DNA of 64,000 nt, from NCBI RefSeq assembly GCF_000754095.2, contig NZ_JQSG02000002.1:277584-341583 (forward strand), written 5' to 3'. This document shows positions 7,776 through 20,745 of this stretch, one piece after another. Below the pieces are notes generated by a model. It had not been told where the DNA came from. It made no database searches and was given only the letters and a program-made list of their open reading frames with translations. Position numbers and translations under genes: made by a program. Within the stretch, counting starts at the first letter, position 1; each line of letters begins with the position of its first letter. This DNA comes from Acidihalobacter prosperus (GTDB lineage Bacteria > Pseudomonadota > Gammaproteobacteria > DSM-5130 > Acidihalobacteraceae).

Positions 7776-9272
7776 CTAGCCACCAACCCCCCTCTTGATT
7801 TTGGCAACACGTCCAACGATTCCCAGCTTCATTTCATCCGTCAGGCAAAGCCATGCGGTAACGCATGACAAAACAACACATATAATGCTCCATAGCATCC
7901 GTTCCATGAACGGCAACGACAATCCGCCCACCCAGACAGCCAGCGCTACAGCCACCATATTCCATCGACTAGCTCGCCAATACACCCCGTGCGTGCCTGT
8001 CATTAAAAAACAGAATAACGCATCCGCGGCACTTCGCATTATCCATGCGACAGCCGCGCCAATCACCCCCCACAGCCCCACCATTACCCACAAAACCACC
8101 AGAAAAGGCAGAAGCTCCACGAGGTAAAATTTAGACATCAAATCAGGTCTATTCTTGGCGGGCATGTATATGTTCGGCACATAGGCAGGACCATTAAGCC
8201 ACACACTAAGCAATATGATAATTGCCACAGGCACAGTTTTTATGGCCATATCTGCCCCTAGCCAAAAATCAAAAAATGGCCGCATACCCAATAGTCCGAG
8301 CACAACCAATGGCGTTAATAGCGCCGTTAGGCCGATAACTCCCTGATGCAGCAGTTTCCTGCTTTCTTCATCATCAAGTTGTGAAAATCGCGGGAATAAC
8401 GTCGTAGCCAAGCTAAGTGGTAGATATGCAACTCGTTGCGTTAATGAGAAAGGAATTGTATAGACCGTGACTGCACCAGCCCCAATACGTGCACCAATAA
8501 CCATGCGATCGACAATTGTTAGCAGCGGTATCAAGACACTTGAAAGACTTATCCAGCTCCCAAAGCGCAATAACGGCCCCACCTCGCGGCGATCGATTCT
8601 TGGCAATCCCACGAATGGTAGTTCACGACTGACTGACCAATATAAATACGCCACACCAACCAAACGACCAAGCAGTGCCGATGCCACTAAGGCTGGGATG
8701 GTGGCATATCCCATAGCAACACCAATCAACGGAAATACCTGCAAGGCAACCATCCCCATGGATTGCCCAATATTAAGCGAAATAAATGCATGTTTAGCCT
8801 GAAGCGCGCCACCCAAGATCGATAATGCCGAGACCAATGGCACACTCGCTGCCAACCAAGGGATGGCCGCAACCGCCTGTTCTTGATACTGAGCTGGAAT
8901 ACGAAACAGCCCGGAGAAGAAAAGATGCCCCAACACCAACAGGATAAAGCCACCTAAAACACCGATCACCAATCCAAAAACCGCAGCTGTCCAAAATGTG
9001 CGGTTGTTGGCCGCATCATCCTCCTGTCCTGCCACGCGTTGAGCAACGGCACGACCCAAACCGAAATCGAACGCGCCAAAATACCCCAGTATTGTAAAGG
9101 CCAACAACAGAATACCGTACTTCACTTCACCAACCCAGTGCAGATAAAGCGGAACTGTTGCCAAGGAAACGACTGTGGGGACGAGCTGTCCGATCAAATT
9201 GATGGTGGTAGAGCGTAAAACACTAGGAGTATTCATATCGGAGGAAAAGATGCTTGATATAGGAAGCGCCAT
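7776..9272 (-). CDS. wzx: Polysaccharide flippase, Wzx/MATE-like
   Basis: The 498-residue polytopic membrane protein has about 12-14 hydrophobic helices and the opening TTINLIGQLVPTVVSLATVPLY, with GAFDFGLGRAVAQRVA in the second helix pair. This is typical of MATE-fold lipid-linked oligosaccharide flippases (Polysacc_synt family), which move undecaprenyl-PP-linked units across the inner membrane. A second possible start (MNTPSV) lies 12 codons in. No Wzy polymerase or WaaL-like ligase is seen in the window. It is AT-rich like the next two genes. Confidence 0.82.
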   Translation of the reverse strand: MALPISSIFSSDMNTPSVLRSTTINLIGQLVPTVVSLATVPLYLHWVGEVKYGILLLAFTILGYFGAFDFGLGRAVAQRVAGQEDDAANNRTFWTAAVFGLVIGVLGGFILLVLGHLFFSGLFRIPAQYQEQAVAAIPWLAASVPLVSALSILGGALQAKHAFISLNIGQSMGMVALQVFPLIGVAMGYATIPALVASALLGRLVGVAYLYWSVSRELPFVGLPRIDRREVGPLLRFGSWISLSSVLIPLLTIVDRMVIGARIGAGAVTVYTIPFSLTQRVAYLPLSLATTLFPRFSQLDDEESRKLLHQGVIGLTALLTPLVVLGLLGMRPFFDFWLGADMAIKTVPVAIIILLSVWLNGPAYVPNIYMPAKNRPDLMSKFYLVELLPFLVVLWVMVGLWGVIGAAVAWIMRSAADALFCFLMTGTHGVYWRASRWNMVAVALAVWVGGLSLPFMERMLWSIICVVLSCVTAWLCLTDEMKLGIVGRVAKIKRGVGG

Positions 9273-9280
9273 TCATTGGA

Positions 9281-9379
9281 CTATTCTCGCAGTGCCGTGA
9301 TCTCAACCAATGGGATGCCAAGCAGGCTGAATATCGACTCAAATGGCTCAGTCGCAGTGACAATCAAGATATCTAGGCG
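9281..9379 (-). other. Short open frame upstream of wzx (28-32 codons), doubtful
   Basis: Within the 144-base gap between rmlB and wzx, the minus strand reads a peptide that opens RLDILIVTATEPFESIF and ends ITALRE-stop. Its composition looks protein-like. There is no ATG; a TTG is the only plausible start. It could be the 3' remnant of a lost gene. I recognise no family. Confidence 0.15.
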
Positions 9380-9416
9380 TTAATTCGCGTACTTAAATAC
9401 CAGCCTCGCAAATATC

Positions 9417-10505
9417 TCACTCTGCTACCAGCGGGTTCCATGCGTACTGCCGCCCCACCCATTCGCGATACTCGCCGCTGAGGATGGGTTTCCACCAGTC
9501 TTGCCGTGCGAGGTACCACGTCACCGTGTCCCGCAGCCCGTCCTCGAAGCTGCGCGCCGGCGCGTAGCCCAGCGCTGCGCGCAGCTTGCGCTCGTCGATG
9601 GCATAGCGCCGGTCATGACCGGGGCGGTCCTTGACGAAGGTGATGGCGCGGGCGTGCGGCGCGCCGGCCGGGCGCAGCGCGTCCATGATCGCGCAGAGAC
9701 TTTCCACCACCTGTAGATTGGCGCGCTCGGCGCCTCCGCCGATATTGTAGGTCTCGCCCGGCTGTCCACCCTGCAGGATCAGCTCGATCCCGCGGCAGTG
9801 GTCCTCCACGTGCAGCCAGTCGCGTACGTTGCTGCCGTCGCCGTAGATGGGCAGCGGCTTGCCGTCGAGCAGGTTGAGGATGCACAGCGGGATGAGCTTT
9901 TCCGGGAACTGGTACGGGCCGTAGTTGTTGGAGCAGTTGCTGATCGTGGTCTCGAGGCCGTAGGTGTGGTGGTAGGCGCGCACGAGGTGATCGGAAGCCG
10001 CCTTGCTGGCCGAGTACGGCGAGTTCGGCGCATAGGGCGTGGTCTCGGTGAAGGCGGGATCGTCCGCGTCGAGCGAACCGTAGACTTCGTCGGTGGAGAC
10101 ATGATGAAAGCGGTGCCGCGCGGGCGCAGCGCCGGCCAGCCACACGGCGCGCGCGGCCTTGAGCAGGCTGTGGGTACCGACGACATTGGTATTCACGAAG
10201 GCGTCGGGGCCTTCGATGGAGCGATCGACATGGCTCTCGGCGGCAAAATGCACCAGGGTGTCGATCGTCTCCTCGCGTAGCAGCGTTTCCACCAAGGCCT
10301 GATCGCGGATGTCGCCATGCACGAAACGGAACTCGGGACGCCCCTCGGCCGCGGCAAGGCTGGCGCGATTGCCCGCATAGGTCAGCGCATCGAGCACGAC
10401 CACGCGCCCGCCGGGATGGCGCGACAGCCAATAATGGACGAAATTGGCGCCGATGAAGCCGGCGCCGCCGGTCACCAGCAGTCGTTCGGGCGTTGCGGTG
10501 CTCAT
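9417..10505 (-). CDS. rmlB: dTDP-glucose 4,6-dehydratase
   Basis: This 362-residue extended short-chain dehydrogenase carries out the second step of dTDP-L-rhamnose synthesis. It has the NAD-binding loop TGGAGFIGANF at the N terminus, the catalytic loop STDEVYG and the Y-x3-K pair in PYSASKAASDH near residue 165, and RDWLHVEDHC for substrate binding. The ATG at 10505 (MSTATPERLL) was chosen because it overlaps the rmlD stop (ATGA) and gives the family's length; the frame is open further upstream only by chance. It is the last gene of the rmlACDB run. Confidence 0.95.
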   Translation of the reverse strand: MSTATPERLLVTGGAGFIGANFVHYWLSRHPGGRVVVLDALTYAGNRASLAAAEGRPEFRFVHGDIRDQALVETLLREETIDTLVHFAAESHVDRSIEGPDAFVNTNVVGTHSLLKAARAVWLAGAAPARHRFHHVSTDEVYGSLDADDPAFTETTPYAPNSPYSASKAASDHLVRAYHHTYGLETTISNCSNNYGPYQFPEKLIPLCILNLLDGKPLPIYGDGSNVRDWLHVEDHCRGIELILQGGQPGETYNIGGGAERANLQVVESLCAIMDALRPAGAPHARAITFVKDRPGHDRRYAIDERKLRAALGYAPARSFEDGLRDTVTWYLARQDWWKPILSGEYREWVGRQYAWNPLVAE

Positions 10506-11395
10506 GGCGCGAGCACCCGCGTCTCGGCTTCCATCCGCGCGAGGCATCGCAGCTCCGCCCCCAGCGCCTCGCGCCAGTGCGGCGCGGACTTGCCGAGCGC
10601 CGCCCAGGTGGTGCGTTTGTCGAGCACGCTGTATGCCGGGCGCCGCGCCGGGGTCGGATAGTCGGCGGTGGCGATGGGATCGACCTCGACGGCGCGCGCC
10701 AGCAGTCCCAGGGCCAGGCCTTCGTCGCGAATCGCCACCGCGAAGTCGTACCATGACGCCACGCCGGCATCGGTCCAGTGGTAGGTGCCGCCGAGCCCGG
10801 CGCCGATCATGGCCCAGATCGCGCCGGCCAGCCCCGGTGCTCGGGTCGGCGTGCCCACCTGATCGTCCACCACGCCGAGTCGCTCGCGTTCGCGCATCAG
10901 GCGCAGCATGGTGAGCATGAAATTGCTGCCCTGCGCCGCGTACACCCAGGCGGTGCGCACGACCAGCGCCTGCATCCCCAGACGTTCGCGCACGGCGTCC
11001 TCGCCCGCCAGCTTGCTCGCGCCGTAAATCCCGAGCGGAGCGGTCATGTCCTCCGGGCGGTACGGCCGGCTTCGCTGCCCATCGAATACGAAATCGGTCG
11101 ACACCTGCACCAGACGCGCACCGCGATGACGGGCCGCATCGGCAAGCAGTCGCGGGCCCGCGGCATTTACCGCAAAGGCCTGCTCAGAGGCCTCCTCGGC
11201 GCGATCGACGGCGGTATAGGCCGCCGCGTTGACGATCCAGTCGGGCGCCAGCTCGCGCACCGCGCCGCGCACGGCCGCGGCATCGGTGATGTCCAGATCG
11301 GCGCGCGTCAGCGCGCTTGCGGTCACGCCTGTCGGCACGCTGGCGCGCAGCGCGCTGCCGAGCTGGCCGTCGGCGCCGGTGATCAACACCCTCAC
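10502..11395 (-). CDS. rmlD: dTDP-4-dehydrorhamnose reductase
   Basis: The 297-residue NAD(P)H-dependent reductase carries out the last step to dTDP-L-rhamnose. The nucleotide-binding loop TGADGQLGSAL is at the very N terminus. YGASKLAGE near residue 125 holds the catalytic Y-x3-K, and STDFVFDG lies before it. The start is GTG at 11395, overlapping the rmlC stop (GTGA); longer in-frame extensions lie inside rmlC and are not used. Confidence 0.94.
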   Translation of the reverse strand: MRVLITGADGQLGSALRASVPTGVTASALTRADLDITDAAAVRGAVRELAPDWIVNAAAYTAVDRAEEASEQAFAVNAAGPRLLADAARHRGARLVQVSTDFVFDGQRSRPYRPEDMTAPLGIYGASKLAGEDAVRERLGMQALVVRTAWVYAAQGSNFMLTMLRLMRERERLGVVDDQVGTPTRAPGLAGAIWAMIGAGLGGTYHWTDAGVASWYDFAVAIRDEGLALGLLARAVEVDPIATADYPTPARRPAYSVLDKRTTWAALGKSAPHWREALGAELRCLARMEAETRVLAP

Positions 11396-11940
11396 GGATA
11401 CACCTCCGCCTCGCCCAGCCACGCACCTTCCGCATCCTTGGCGGACACCAGCGGCGCGGCATGCGTGGGTATCGGCCAGTCGATGGCCAGGGTCGGATCG
11501 TCCCAGCGGATGCAGCGCTCGTGTTCCGGGGCGTAGAAATCGGTGCATTTGTAGACGAAATCGGCCATTTCGCTGAGCACGTAAAAGCCATGGCCGAAAC
11601 CGGGCGGCACCCACAGCATGCGCTGGTTTTCCTCGCTCAGCTCGACGCCGACCCATCGCCCGAAGCGCGGCGAGGCGCGGCGCAGGTCGACGGTCACGTC
11701 GAATACCCGGCCGGTCACCACCCGCACCAGCTTGCCCTGCGGGCGCGCCAGCTGGTAGTGCAGTCCGCGCAGGATACCCTGGCGCGAACGGCTGTGATTG
11801 TCCTGCACGAAGGCGGCGTCGATCCCGCCTTCGCGGAATTTGGCCGCGTGCCAGGTTTCGAGGAAGAAACCGCGCGCGTCGCCGAACACGTCCGGCTCGA
11901 CTACCACCACCTCGGGCAGCACGGTGGGCACGAAACGCAT
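11392..11940 (-). CDS. rmlC: dTDP-4-dehydrorhamnose 3,5-epimerase
   Basis: The 182-residue cupin epimerase carries out the third step of dTDP-L-rhamnose synthesis. QDNHSRSRQGILRGLHYQ holds the catalytic His near residue 62 and substrate-binding residues, VDLRRASPRFGRW follows, and the PPGFGHGFYVLSE loop is conserved. The ATG at 11940 overlaps the rmlA stop by one base. Confidence 0.95.
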   Translation of the reverse strand: MRFVPTVLPEVVVVEPDVFGDARGFFLETWHAAKFREGGIDAAFVQDNHSRSRQGILRGLHYQLARPQGKLVRVVTGRVFDVTVDLRRASPRFGRWVGVELSEENQRMLWVPPGFGHGFYVLSEMADFVYKCTDFYAPEHERCIRWDDPTLAIDWPIPTHAAPLVSAKDAEGAWLGEAEVYP

Positions 11941-12809
11941 CAGGCCGTCTCCACCAAACGCTGCAGATACGCGCCATAACCGTTCTTGCGCAAGGGCGCC
12001 GCCAGCCGCGCGAGCCGCTCCGTGTCGATGTAACCCAGGCGCCAGGCGATCTCCTCCGGGCAGGCGATCTTCAGCCCCTGGCGTTTTTCCACCACCTCGA
12101 TGAAATTGGCCGCCTCCAGCAACGATTCGTGCGTCCCCGTGTCGAGCCACGCGGTGCCGCGGCCGAGCGGCGTCACGGTCAGCCGGTCGCGCGCAAGATA
12201 GGCGCGATTGACGTCGGTGATCTCCAGCTCGCCGCGCGCCGACGGGCGGATGGTCTTGGCGATCCCCACCACTTCCGCGTCGTAGAAATAAAGCCCGGTG
12301 ACGGCATAGCGGGAACGCGGCTTCGCCGGCTTCTCCTCGATATCCAGCACACGCCCCTCGGCATCGAAGCTGACCACGCCATAGCGCTCGGGATCGTGCA
12401 CGTGATAGGCGAACACATGCCCGCCCTGCTCCAGGCGCGCGGCATGCTGTAGCTGGCGGCCGAGACCGGGGCCGAAGAACAGGTTGTCGCCGAGCACCAG
12501 CGCCACCGGCGCCCCGGCGATGAAGGACTCGCCAATGAGGAAGGCCTGCGCAAGCCCGTCCGGAGAGGGCTGCTCGGCATAGCTCAGCGACAGCCCCCAT
12601 TGCGCGCCGTCGCCGAGCAGCGCCTCGAAGCGCGGCAGGTCGGCAGGCGTGGAAATGATCAGGATCTCGCGAATCCCCGCCAGCATCAGCGTGGACAGGG
12701 GATAGTAGATCATCGGCTTGTCGTAGACCGGCAGCAGCTGCTTGCACACCGCGTGGGTCAGCGGGTAGAGCCGGGTACCGGAGCCGCCGGCCAGGATGAT
12801 GCCTTTCAT
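11940..12809 (-). CDS. rmlA: Glucose-1-phosphate thymidylyltransferase
   Basis: The 289-residue nucleotidyltransferase makes dTDP-glucose from dTTP and glucose-1-phosphate. The signature [19 protein letters not shown] is at residues 8-26, the metal-binding LGDNLFFG is near 110, and the EKPAKPRS loop is near 160. It is first in the rmlA-rmlC-rmlD-rmlB order, and all joints overlap by one or four bases, so the four enzymes should be made in concert. dTDP, through RmlA allostery, is the usual control point. Confidence 0.96.
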   Translation of the reverse strand: MKGIILAGGSGTRLYPLTHAVCKQLLPVYDKPMIYYPLSTLMLAGIREILIISTPADLPRFEALLGDGAQWGLSLSYAEQPSPDGLAQAFLIGESFIAGAPVALVLGDNLFFGPGLGRQLQHAARLEQGGHVFAYHVHDPERYGVVSFDAEGRVLDIEEKPAKPRSRYAVTGLYFYDAEVVGIAKTIRPSARGELEITDVNRAYLARDRLTVTPLGRGTAWLDTGTHESLLEAANFIEVVEKRQGLKIACPEEIAWRLGYIDTERLARLAAPLRKNGYGAYLQRLVETA

Positions 12810-12883
12810 CGAATGACGTCCGTTGTCATCGTCTCAAGCACGGTTTTCCGATCGAATACGGCGTCACGTTCGTTTGGCGGACG

Positions 12884-13369
12884 CTAGAACGGGATGTCGT
12901 CGTCGAAATCGATCGGGGCTTCCTGGTGCGCGGGCGGTTGCTGCTGGGCGGGGGGGCGGGCGCCGCCGCTGCCCTGGCCGGCGGACGGGCGCGCCTGCTG
13001 GGCCGGAGCGTCGAAGCCGGCGCTGCCGCCGGTACGGCCGCCAAGCATCTGCATTTCGGAGGCGACGATTTCGGTGGTGTAGCGGTCCTGGCCGTCCTGA
13101 CCCTGCCACTTGCGCGTGCGCAGGCTGCCTTCGACGTACACCTGAGAACCCTTGCGCAGGTATTCGCCGGCGATCTCGGCCAGCTTGTTGAAGAACACGA
13201 CGCGGTGCCACTCGGTGCGTTCCTGGCGGTCGCCGCTGTTTTTGTCCTTCCAGCTCTCGCTGGTCGCGAGGGTGACGTTGGTCACCGCGCCGCCGCTGGG
13301 CATGTAGCGCACCTCGGGATCGCCCCCGAGGTTGCCGATCAAGATGACTTTGTTGACGCCTCTGGCCAT
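12884..13369 (-). CDS. ssb: Single-stranded DNA-binding protein
   Basis: The 161-residue protein has an OB fold in about residues 1-110 ([20 protein letters not shown], then [18 protein letters not shown]). A Gly/Pro/Gln-rich flexible linker follows, then the acidic tip DFDDDIPF that recruits repair and replication partners. It is a homotetramer at replication forks. It lies in the common ssb-MFS-uvrA neighbourhood with uvrA divergent. No LexA-type CTG-N10-CAG site was visible near uvrA or ssb. Confidence 0.97.
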   Translation of the reverse strand: MARGVNKVILIGNLGGDPEVRYMPSGGAVTNVTLATSESWKDKNSGDRQERTEWHRVVFFNKLAEIAGEYLRKGSQVYVEGSLRTRKWQGQDGQDRYTTEIVASEMQMLGGRTGGSAGFDAPAQQARPSAGQGSGGARPPAQQQPPAHQEAPIDFDDDIPF

Positions 13370-13435
13370 GAGTCCCTGTCTCCCTGGTGCTCGCCCCCGA
13401 CGGCCTGCCGGCGCGAGGGTCTCAAAGCCGGCATT

Positions 13436-14833
13436 CTACGTGCTTGCCGGTGAAAACTCACGCAGGCGGGACTCGTCCAGCGCGTTGCGGTCGACCTTGA
13501 GATAGGCCACGCCCTCCTCGGCCACGACCATGACCTCGGCCACGCCGGGCACGCGCGCCAGCGCTGCGGTGGTGCTGGCCTCCTCGCGCACGGCGGCATC
13601 CTCGAGCTGCAGCACGTAGCTGGACAGGTAGCGCGGGCTTTTCATGCTGCTGGCGAGCAGCAGCCAGACGCCGACGCCGAACGCACCGAGCAGGAACACG
13701 CCGTCGAAACCCCAGCGCCCGTAGACCGCGCCGCCGATGGCGCCGCCAGCGAAGATGCCAAGGAACTGCGAGGTCGAATAGACGCCCATGGCGGTGCCCT
13801 TGCGCGTCGAGGGCGCCATCTTGGCTACCAGCGAAGGCAGACTCGCCTCCAGCAGGTTGAAGGCGGTGAAGAAGATCAGCAGGGTGGCGATCATCTCGGC
13901 CAGCGAGCGATCGCTGAACAGATACAGGATCTCGGACAGGCCGAGCACGGCGATGGCGCCGAGGAACATGGATTTCATCTTGCGGCGTTTCTCCGCAATG
14001 ATGATCAGCGGCACCATGAGCACGAAGGCGATCAGCATCACCGGCAGATACAGCTCCCAGCTGTCGCCGCGCGCGATGCCGGTGAGGCGGGTCAACACCA
14101 GCGGCAGGACCACGAAGTTGGCGGTCAGCACGAACTGCATCATGAAAATGCCGAGATCCAGCCGCAGCAGCTGGCCGTCGCGCAGCACCGCGCCGAAGGC
14201 GTCGGCGACGACTTCGGTGTCGCGGTGGAACTTGTGCGCGCGCGGCGTGGGCACGACCCACAGGGCGATCGCGATGGCGACCAGGCCAAGCGCGGCGGTG
14301 ACCCAGAAGATGCCGTCGACGCCGATCCAGCGGTTGAGGATGGGGCCGGCCACCAGGGCGACACTGAAGGCGATGCCGATGCTCAAACCGATGGAGCCCA
14401 TGATCTTGGTGCGGTGTTCGTCTCGGGTCAGATCGGCGGCCAGCGCCATGACCGTGGACGAGATCGCCCCCGCTCCCTGTAGCGCGCGGCCGAAGATCAC
14501 GCCGTAGATCGTATGCGACATCGCGGCGATGACGCTGCCGATGATGAAAATGACCAGGCCGGCCAGAATTACCGGTTTGCGTCCGATGCGGTCGGACAGC
14601 ATGCCGAAGGGGATCTGCAGGATGGCCTGGGTCAGGCCGTAGATGCCGATCGCGAGTCCGATCAGGAAGTCGGTATGGCCCTTGAGTTCGGCGCCGTAAA
14701 GGGTGAATACCGGCAGCACCATGAACAGCCCGAGCATACGGACGGAATAGATGCCGGCCAGCGACATGGCCGTGCGTTTTTCCTGGGGCGACATGTCTTC
14801 GTCGAATCCGGATGCCTTGCGCTGTCGCATCAA
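13436..14833 (-). CDS. MFS transporter, YajR-like, with C-terminal YAM domain
   Basis: The 465-residue major facilitator has about 12 helices. Motif A is [14 protein letters not shown] between helices 2 and 3, and [21 protein letters not shown] matches drug/proton antiporters. After the last helix come about 65 residues, including [23 protein letters not shown], that look like the ferredoxin-fold YAM domain of E. coli YajR. The substrate is unknown. It sits between ssb and uvrA, with the ssb start 66 bases downstream, a frequent gammaproteobacterial arrangement. Confidence 0.85.
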   Translation of the reverse strand: MMRQRKASGFDEDMSPQEKRTAMSLAGIYSVRMLGLFMVLPVFTLYGAELKGHTDFLIGLAIGIYGLTQAILQIPFGMLSDRIGRKPVILAGLVIFIIGSVIAAMSHTIYGVIFGRALQGAGAISSTVMALAADLTRDEHRTKIMGSIGLSIGIAFSVALVAGPILNRWIGVDGIFWVTAALGLVAIAIALWVVPTPRAHKFHRDTEVVADAFGAVLRDGQLLRLDLGIFMMQFVLTANFVVLPLVLTRLTGIARGDSWELYLPVMLIAFVLMVPLIIIAEKRRKMKSMFLGAIAVLGLSEILYLFSDRSLAEMIATLLIFFTAFNLLEASLPSLVAKMAPSTRKGTAMGVYSTSQFLGIFAGGAIGGAVYGRWGFDGVFLLGAFGVGVWLLLASSMKSPRYLSSYVLQLEDAAVREEASTTAALARVPGVAEVMVVAEEGVAYLKVDRNALDESRLREFSPAST

Positions 14834-14989
14834 TACGCTCCTGAGTTACGTCTAGTGTAGGTATGGGTTTGGCATGGCCCCTTCGGGTCCGGGGTTTTCG
14901 ACCACGATATGCGGAAAAATATCCCCCGGACTGGCAGCCCTGGTGATCGGGGCTTAAGATAACCGGCTGAATCGCGCCTTGGTAGACTC

Positions 14990-17842
<2,853 letters not shown>

Positions 17843-17876
17843 CCCGCGCCCCTAACGCGCGCATGGCCCCCGGCGT

Positions 17877-18614
17877 TCAGACGGAAACCGCCACCACCGT
17901 GCCAATCTGCAGACCGAGCACGTCGGCGGCGCGCGCGCGGTTGGCGGCCACTTCGGCCAAGCCGTTGGCATTGACGTACCAGAAGGGCTCGCCCTCGGCG
18001 ACCGCTGAGAAGGTGTTCGCCCAGCGCAGGCACCGGCCATTAACCGACAGCACGCTACCGGGGCTCAGTGTGTGGCCCGGCAATCCGGTCACACCATTGC
18101 CGTAGCGATCGATATAGACAAACTCGGGGCACGTATCCGGCAGACCATGGCCGCCGGAGGGCGGCAGGCGGCGCCCGGGAGGCGACGGACGCCACTGCCC
18201 CGCCGCCAGCCGTGCAGCGCATGGGGCGAACCAGTCGCGCCCGTGAAAGCTGGCAGCAATGGGCGACTCTGGCGGCGGCAGGCTCCACCAGTCGCAAGCA
18301 TGCGCGCGCATCGCCACGATCTCGAACAACCCATTATCCGGACCGACGTACCACACGCCGTCGGCAAGCAGCGCAACGCCGGCGCGCTCGCTGCCCACGC
18401 CCGGATCAATCACGCCCAGGACGATATCGCCGGACGGCAGCCCGTGTGCATAGGCGTGCAGCAGGTAAGCCGAATGGAACGGGTCGAAGGCCGGCGCATC
18501 CGCCATGAGGTTGACCACGGGTATCTGTGGCGCCGAGCGCAGCAATACCGCCTGCATCTGACCCAGATAGGGACCCGCCACACCAAAGTCGGTGAACAGA
18601 TGGATCACATGCAT
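17877..18614 (-). CDS. SAM hydroxide adenosyltransferase (DUF62 / fluorinase-chlorinase fold)
   Basis: The protein of about 245 residues starts MHVIHLFTDFGVAGPYLGQM and contains GVIDPGVGSERAGVALLADG and WYVGPDNGLF. These are the SAM-binding signatures of the DUF62 family, which includes fluorinase and chlorinase but whose bacterial members mostly hydrolyse SAM to adenosine and methionine. An ATG three codons earlier (18623) is also possible. A further in-frame TTG at 18644 lies inside the hairpin at 18629-18657 and is rejected. It is transcribed in the same direction as the rplQ operon. Confidence 0.85.
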   Translation of the reverse strand: MHVIHLFTDFGVAGPYLGQMQAVLLRSAPQIPVVNLMADAPAFDPFHSAYLLHAYAHGLPSGDIVLGVIDPGVGSERAGVALLADGVWYVGPDNGLFEIVAMRAHACDWWSLPPPESPIAASFHGRDWFAPCAARLAAGQWRPSPPGRRLPPSGGHGLPDTCPEFVYIDRYGNGVTGLPGHTLSPGSVLSVNGRCLRWANTFSAVAEGEPFWYVNANGLAEVAANRARAADVLGLQIGTVVAVSV

Positions 18615-18628
18615 CGCTCTCATGACGC

Positions 18629-18657
18629 GCGAAGGCCGGGACAAGCCCGGCCTTCGC
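18629..18657 (-). terminator. Strong hairpin after rplQ
   Basis: A perfect 12-bp stem (GCGAAGGCCGGG with its complement) has a 5-base loop. It lies 37 bases past the rplQ stop and just before the SAM-adenosyltransferase start. There is no U-run on the minus strand, so it may terminate weakly or mark an mRNA 3' end. Confidence 0.55.
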
Positions 18658-18693
18658 TCATTTCAGACGGTTAGCTGCCAACGCAGCATCCGG

Positions 18694-19059
18694 CTACTCC
18701 TCGGGCCGGTCGACCAGTTCGACCAGCGCCATCGGCGCATTGTCACCCGCGCGGTAGCCGCACTTGAGAATGCGCAGATAGCCGCCGGGACGGGTTTTGT
18801 AACGCGGACCCAGCTCCGAAAACAATTTGCCGACGATTTCCTTGTCGCGCAGGCGGCTGAAGGCCAGGCGGCGGCGATGCACGCTGTCTTCCTTCGCAAG
18901 CGTGATCAGGGGCTCGGCCGTCCGGCGCAATTCCTTTGCCTTGGGCAGGGTCGTCTTGATCACTTCATGACGCATCAGGGATACCGCAAGGCTCTGCAGC
19001 GTAGCCTTGCGATGTGACGAGTTGCGGCTCAGTTGTCTGCCAATATTGCGATGACGCAT
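18694..19059 (-). CDS. rplQ: 50S ribosomal protein L17
   Basis: The protein has 121 residues and starts [19 protein letters not shown]; the RHR and [10 protein letters not shown] segments are typical. L17 binds 23S rRNA near the exit tunnel. It is the last gene of the alpha operon and follows rpoA by 16 bases, as in other gammaproteobacteria. Confidence 0.97.
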   Translation of the reverse strand: MRHRNIGRQLSRNSSHRKATLQSLAVSLMRHEVIKTTLPKAKELRRTAEPLITLAKEDSVHRRRLAFSRLRDKEIVGKLFSELGPRYKTRPGGYLRILKCGYRAGDNAPMALVELVDRPEE

Positions 19060-19075
19060 GACTCAATTCCTACGC

Positions 19076-20068
19076 TTAGGCCGAGGCCTTCTGATCTTTG
19101 AGACCGGCCGGCGGCCAGTTATCCAGTTTCATACCGAGCGAAAGCCCGTGCTGCGCCAGAACGTCCTTGATTTCGGTCAGGGATTTCTTGCCCAGGTTCG
19201 GGGTCTTGAGCAGTTCAACCTCGGTCTTCTGGATCAGGTCACCGATGAAGAAAATATTTTCCGCCTTCAGGCAGTTCGCCGAACGAACGGTCAGCTCCAG
19301 CTCGTCCACCGAACGGCGCAGGATCGGATCGATCTCGGCCTTGGCGGCGGGCGCCTCGCTCTGCTCTTCGCCCTGCATGTCGACGAAGACCTCCAGCTGG
19401 CTGCGCAGGATCCCCGCAGCATGACGGATCACCTCTTCGGCATCCACGGTGCCATTGGTTTCGAGTTCGATCACCAGACGGTCAAGGTCGGTGCGCTGTT
19501 CGACGCGCGCACGCTCGACCGAGTAGGCCACGCGGCGGATCGGACTGAAACTGGCATCCAGCAGCAGACGGCCGATCGCATGATCTTCCGCGTCGCTGTT
19601 GCGGCGCGTTGCGGCAGGCTGATAACCGCGACCGCGGGCGACCTTCAAGGTCATGTTGACTTCGCCTTCCTTGGTCAGGTGGGCGATGACATGGTCGGGG
19701 TTGAGTATCTCGACATCGTGACCCAGCGCGATATCGGCGGCGGTGATCACGCCCGGCCCCTTCTTGCGCAGGGTCAGGACGGCCTCGTCCTGAGCATGCA
19801 TGCGCACGGCGAGCCCCTTGAGATTGAGCAGGATCTCAACAACGTCTTCCTGCACGCCTTCAATCGCGGTGTACTCGTGGAGCACGCCGTCGATTTCAGC
19901 CTCGATAACGGCGCAACCGGGAATCGAGGACAGCAGGATGCGTCGCAGCGCGTTCCCGAGCGTGTGACCGAAACCGCGCTCGAGCGGCTCGAGGGCCACC
20001 TTTGCGTGATTCGGTGAAAATGCCTGTACGTCGATATGACGCGGCTTGAGCAATTCGGTTGCCTGCAT
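19076..20068 (-). CDS. rpoA: RNA polymerase alpha subunit
   Basis: The 330-residue protein has an N-terminal dimerisation domain (about 1-235; [19 protein letters not shown] is the conserved helix). A flexible linker containing [13 protein letters not shown] follows, then a C-terminal helix-hairpin domain with [15 protein letters not shown] and [16 protein letters not shown] that contacts UP elements and activators. The length is one residue from E. coli (329). Confidence 0.98.
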   Translation of the reverse strand: MQATELLKPRHIDVQAFSPNHAKVALEPLERGFGHTLGNALRRILLSSIPGCAVIEAEIDGVLHEYTAIEGVQEDVVEILLNLKGLAVRMHAQDEAVLTLRKKGPGVITAADIALGHDVEILNPDHVIAHLTKEGEVNMTLKVARGRGYQPAATRRNSDAEDHAIGRLLLDASFSPIRRVAYSVERARVEQRTDLDRLVIELETNGTVDAEEVIRHAAGILRSQLEVFVDMQGEEQSEAPAAKAEIDPILRRSVDELELTVRSANCLKAENIFFIGDLIQKTEVELLKTPNLGKKSLTEIKDVLAQHGLSLGMKLDNWPPAGLKDQKASA

Positions 20069-20107
20069 CTGTAAACCTCTTTCGATCGACGGGCTGAAAC
20101 GCGGCGA

Positions 20108-20728
20108 TTACTTGGAGTAAAGCTCGACGACGAGCGACTCGTTGATGTCCGCGGGCAGATCACTGCGCTCCGGGGCGCTCTTGAAGACGCCTTCCATTTT
20201 TTTCGCGTCGACTTCCATCCATTCCGGTATGCCGAACTGTTCGGCGAGGGTCAGCGCATCCTGGATACGCGACTGCTTGCGCGCACGCTCGCGAATCGCA
20301 ACGACGTCGTTGCTCGACACCTGGAAAGAGGGAATATTGACGACCTCGCCATTGACCGTGATCGCGCGGTGGCTGACGAGCTGACGCGCCTCTGCTCGCG
20401 TCACCGCGAAGCCCATCCGGTACACGACGTTATCAAGACGCGACTCAAGCATCTTGAGCAGATTTTCGCCGGTCGAGCCCTTCTGGTTGGCCGCCTTCTT
20501 GAAATAGTTGCGGAACTGGCGCTCGAGGACGCCATAGATACGGCGCAACTTCTGCTTTTCGCGCAACTGGGTGCCGTAATCGGATACGCGGGTACGGCGA
20601 TCGCCGTGCTGCCCCGGAATCTTTTCCAGCTTGCACTTGGACTCGAGACCACGCGCCCGGCTCTTCAGGAAGAGATCGGTGCCCTCGCGGCGGCTGAGCT
20701 TGCACTTCGGACCTATATAACGTGCCAT
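20108..20728 (-). CDS. rpsD: 30S ribosomal protein S4
   Basis: The 206-residue protein starts [19 protein letters not shown]. Its S4 RNA-binding domain is near residues 95-155 ([20 protein letters not shown], then [11 protein letters not shown]). It is a primary 16S rRNA binder. In E. coli it represses the alpha operon through a pseudoknot in the rpsM leader; no comparable structure was worked out here. Confidence 0.98.
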   Translation of the reverse strand: MARYIGPKCKLSRREGTDLFLKSRARGLESKCKLEKIPGQHGDRRTRVSDYGTQLREKQKLRRIYGVLERQFRNYFKKAANQKGSTGENLLKMLESRLDNVVYRMGFAVTRAEARQLVSHRAITVNGEVVNIPSFQVSSNDVVAIRERARKQSRIQDALTLAEQFGIPEWMEVDAKKMEGVFKSAPERSDLPADINESLVVELYSK

Positions 20729-20745
20729 CGATGACTACCCCAAAC

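Noticed and set aside
14834..14989. SOS (LexA) box between the MFS gene and uvrA
   Set aside because: No CTG-N10-CAG match was found on inspection; CTGGCAGCCCTGG near 14931 fails the second half-site.
18629..18644. TTG start at 18644 for the SAM adenosyltransferase
   Set aside because: It would lie inside a perfect hairpin; ATG codons at 18623 or 18614 fit the family start better.
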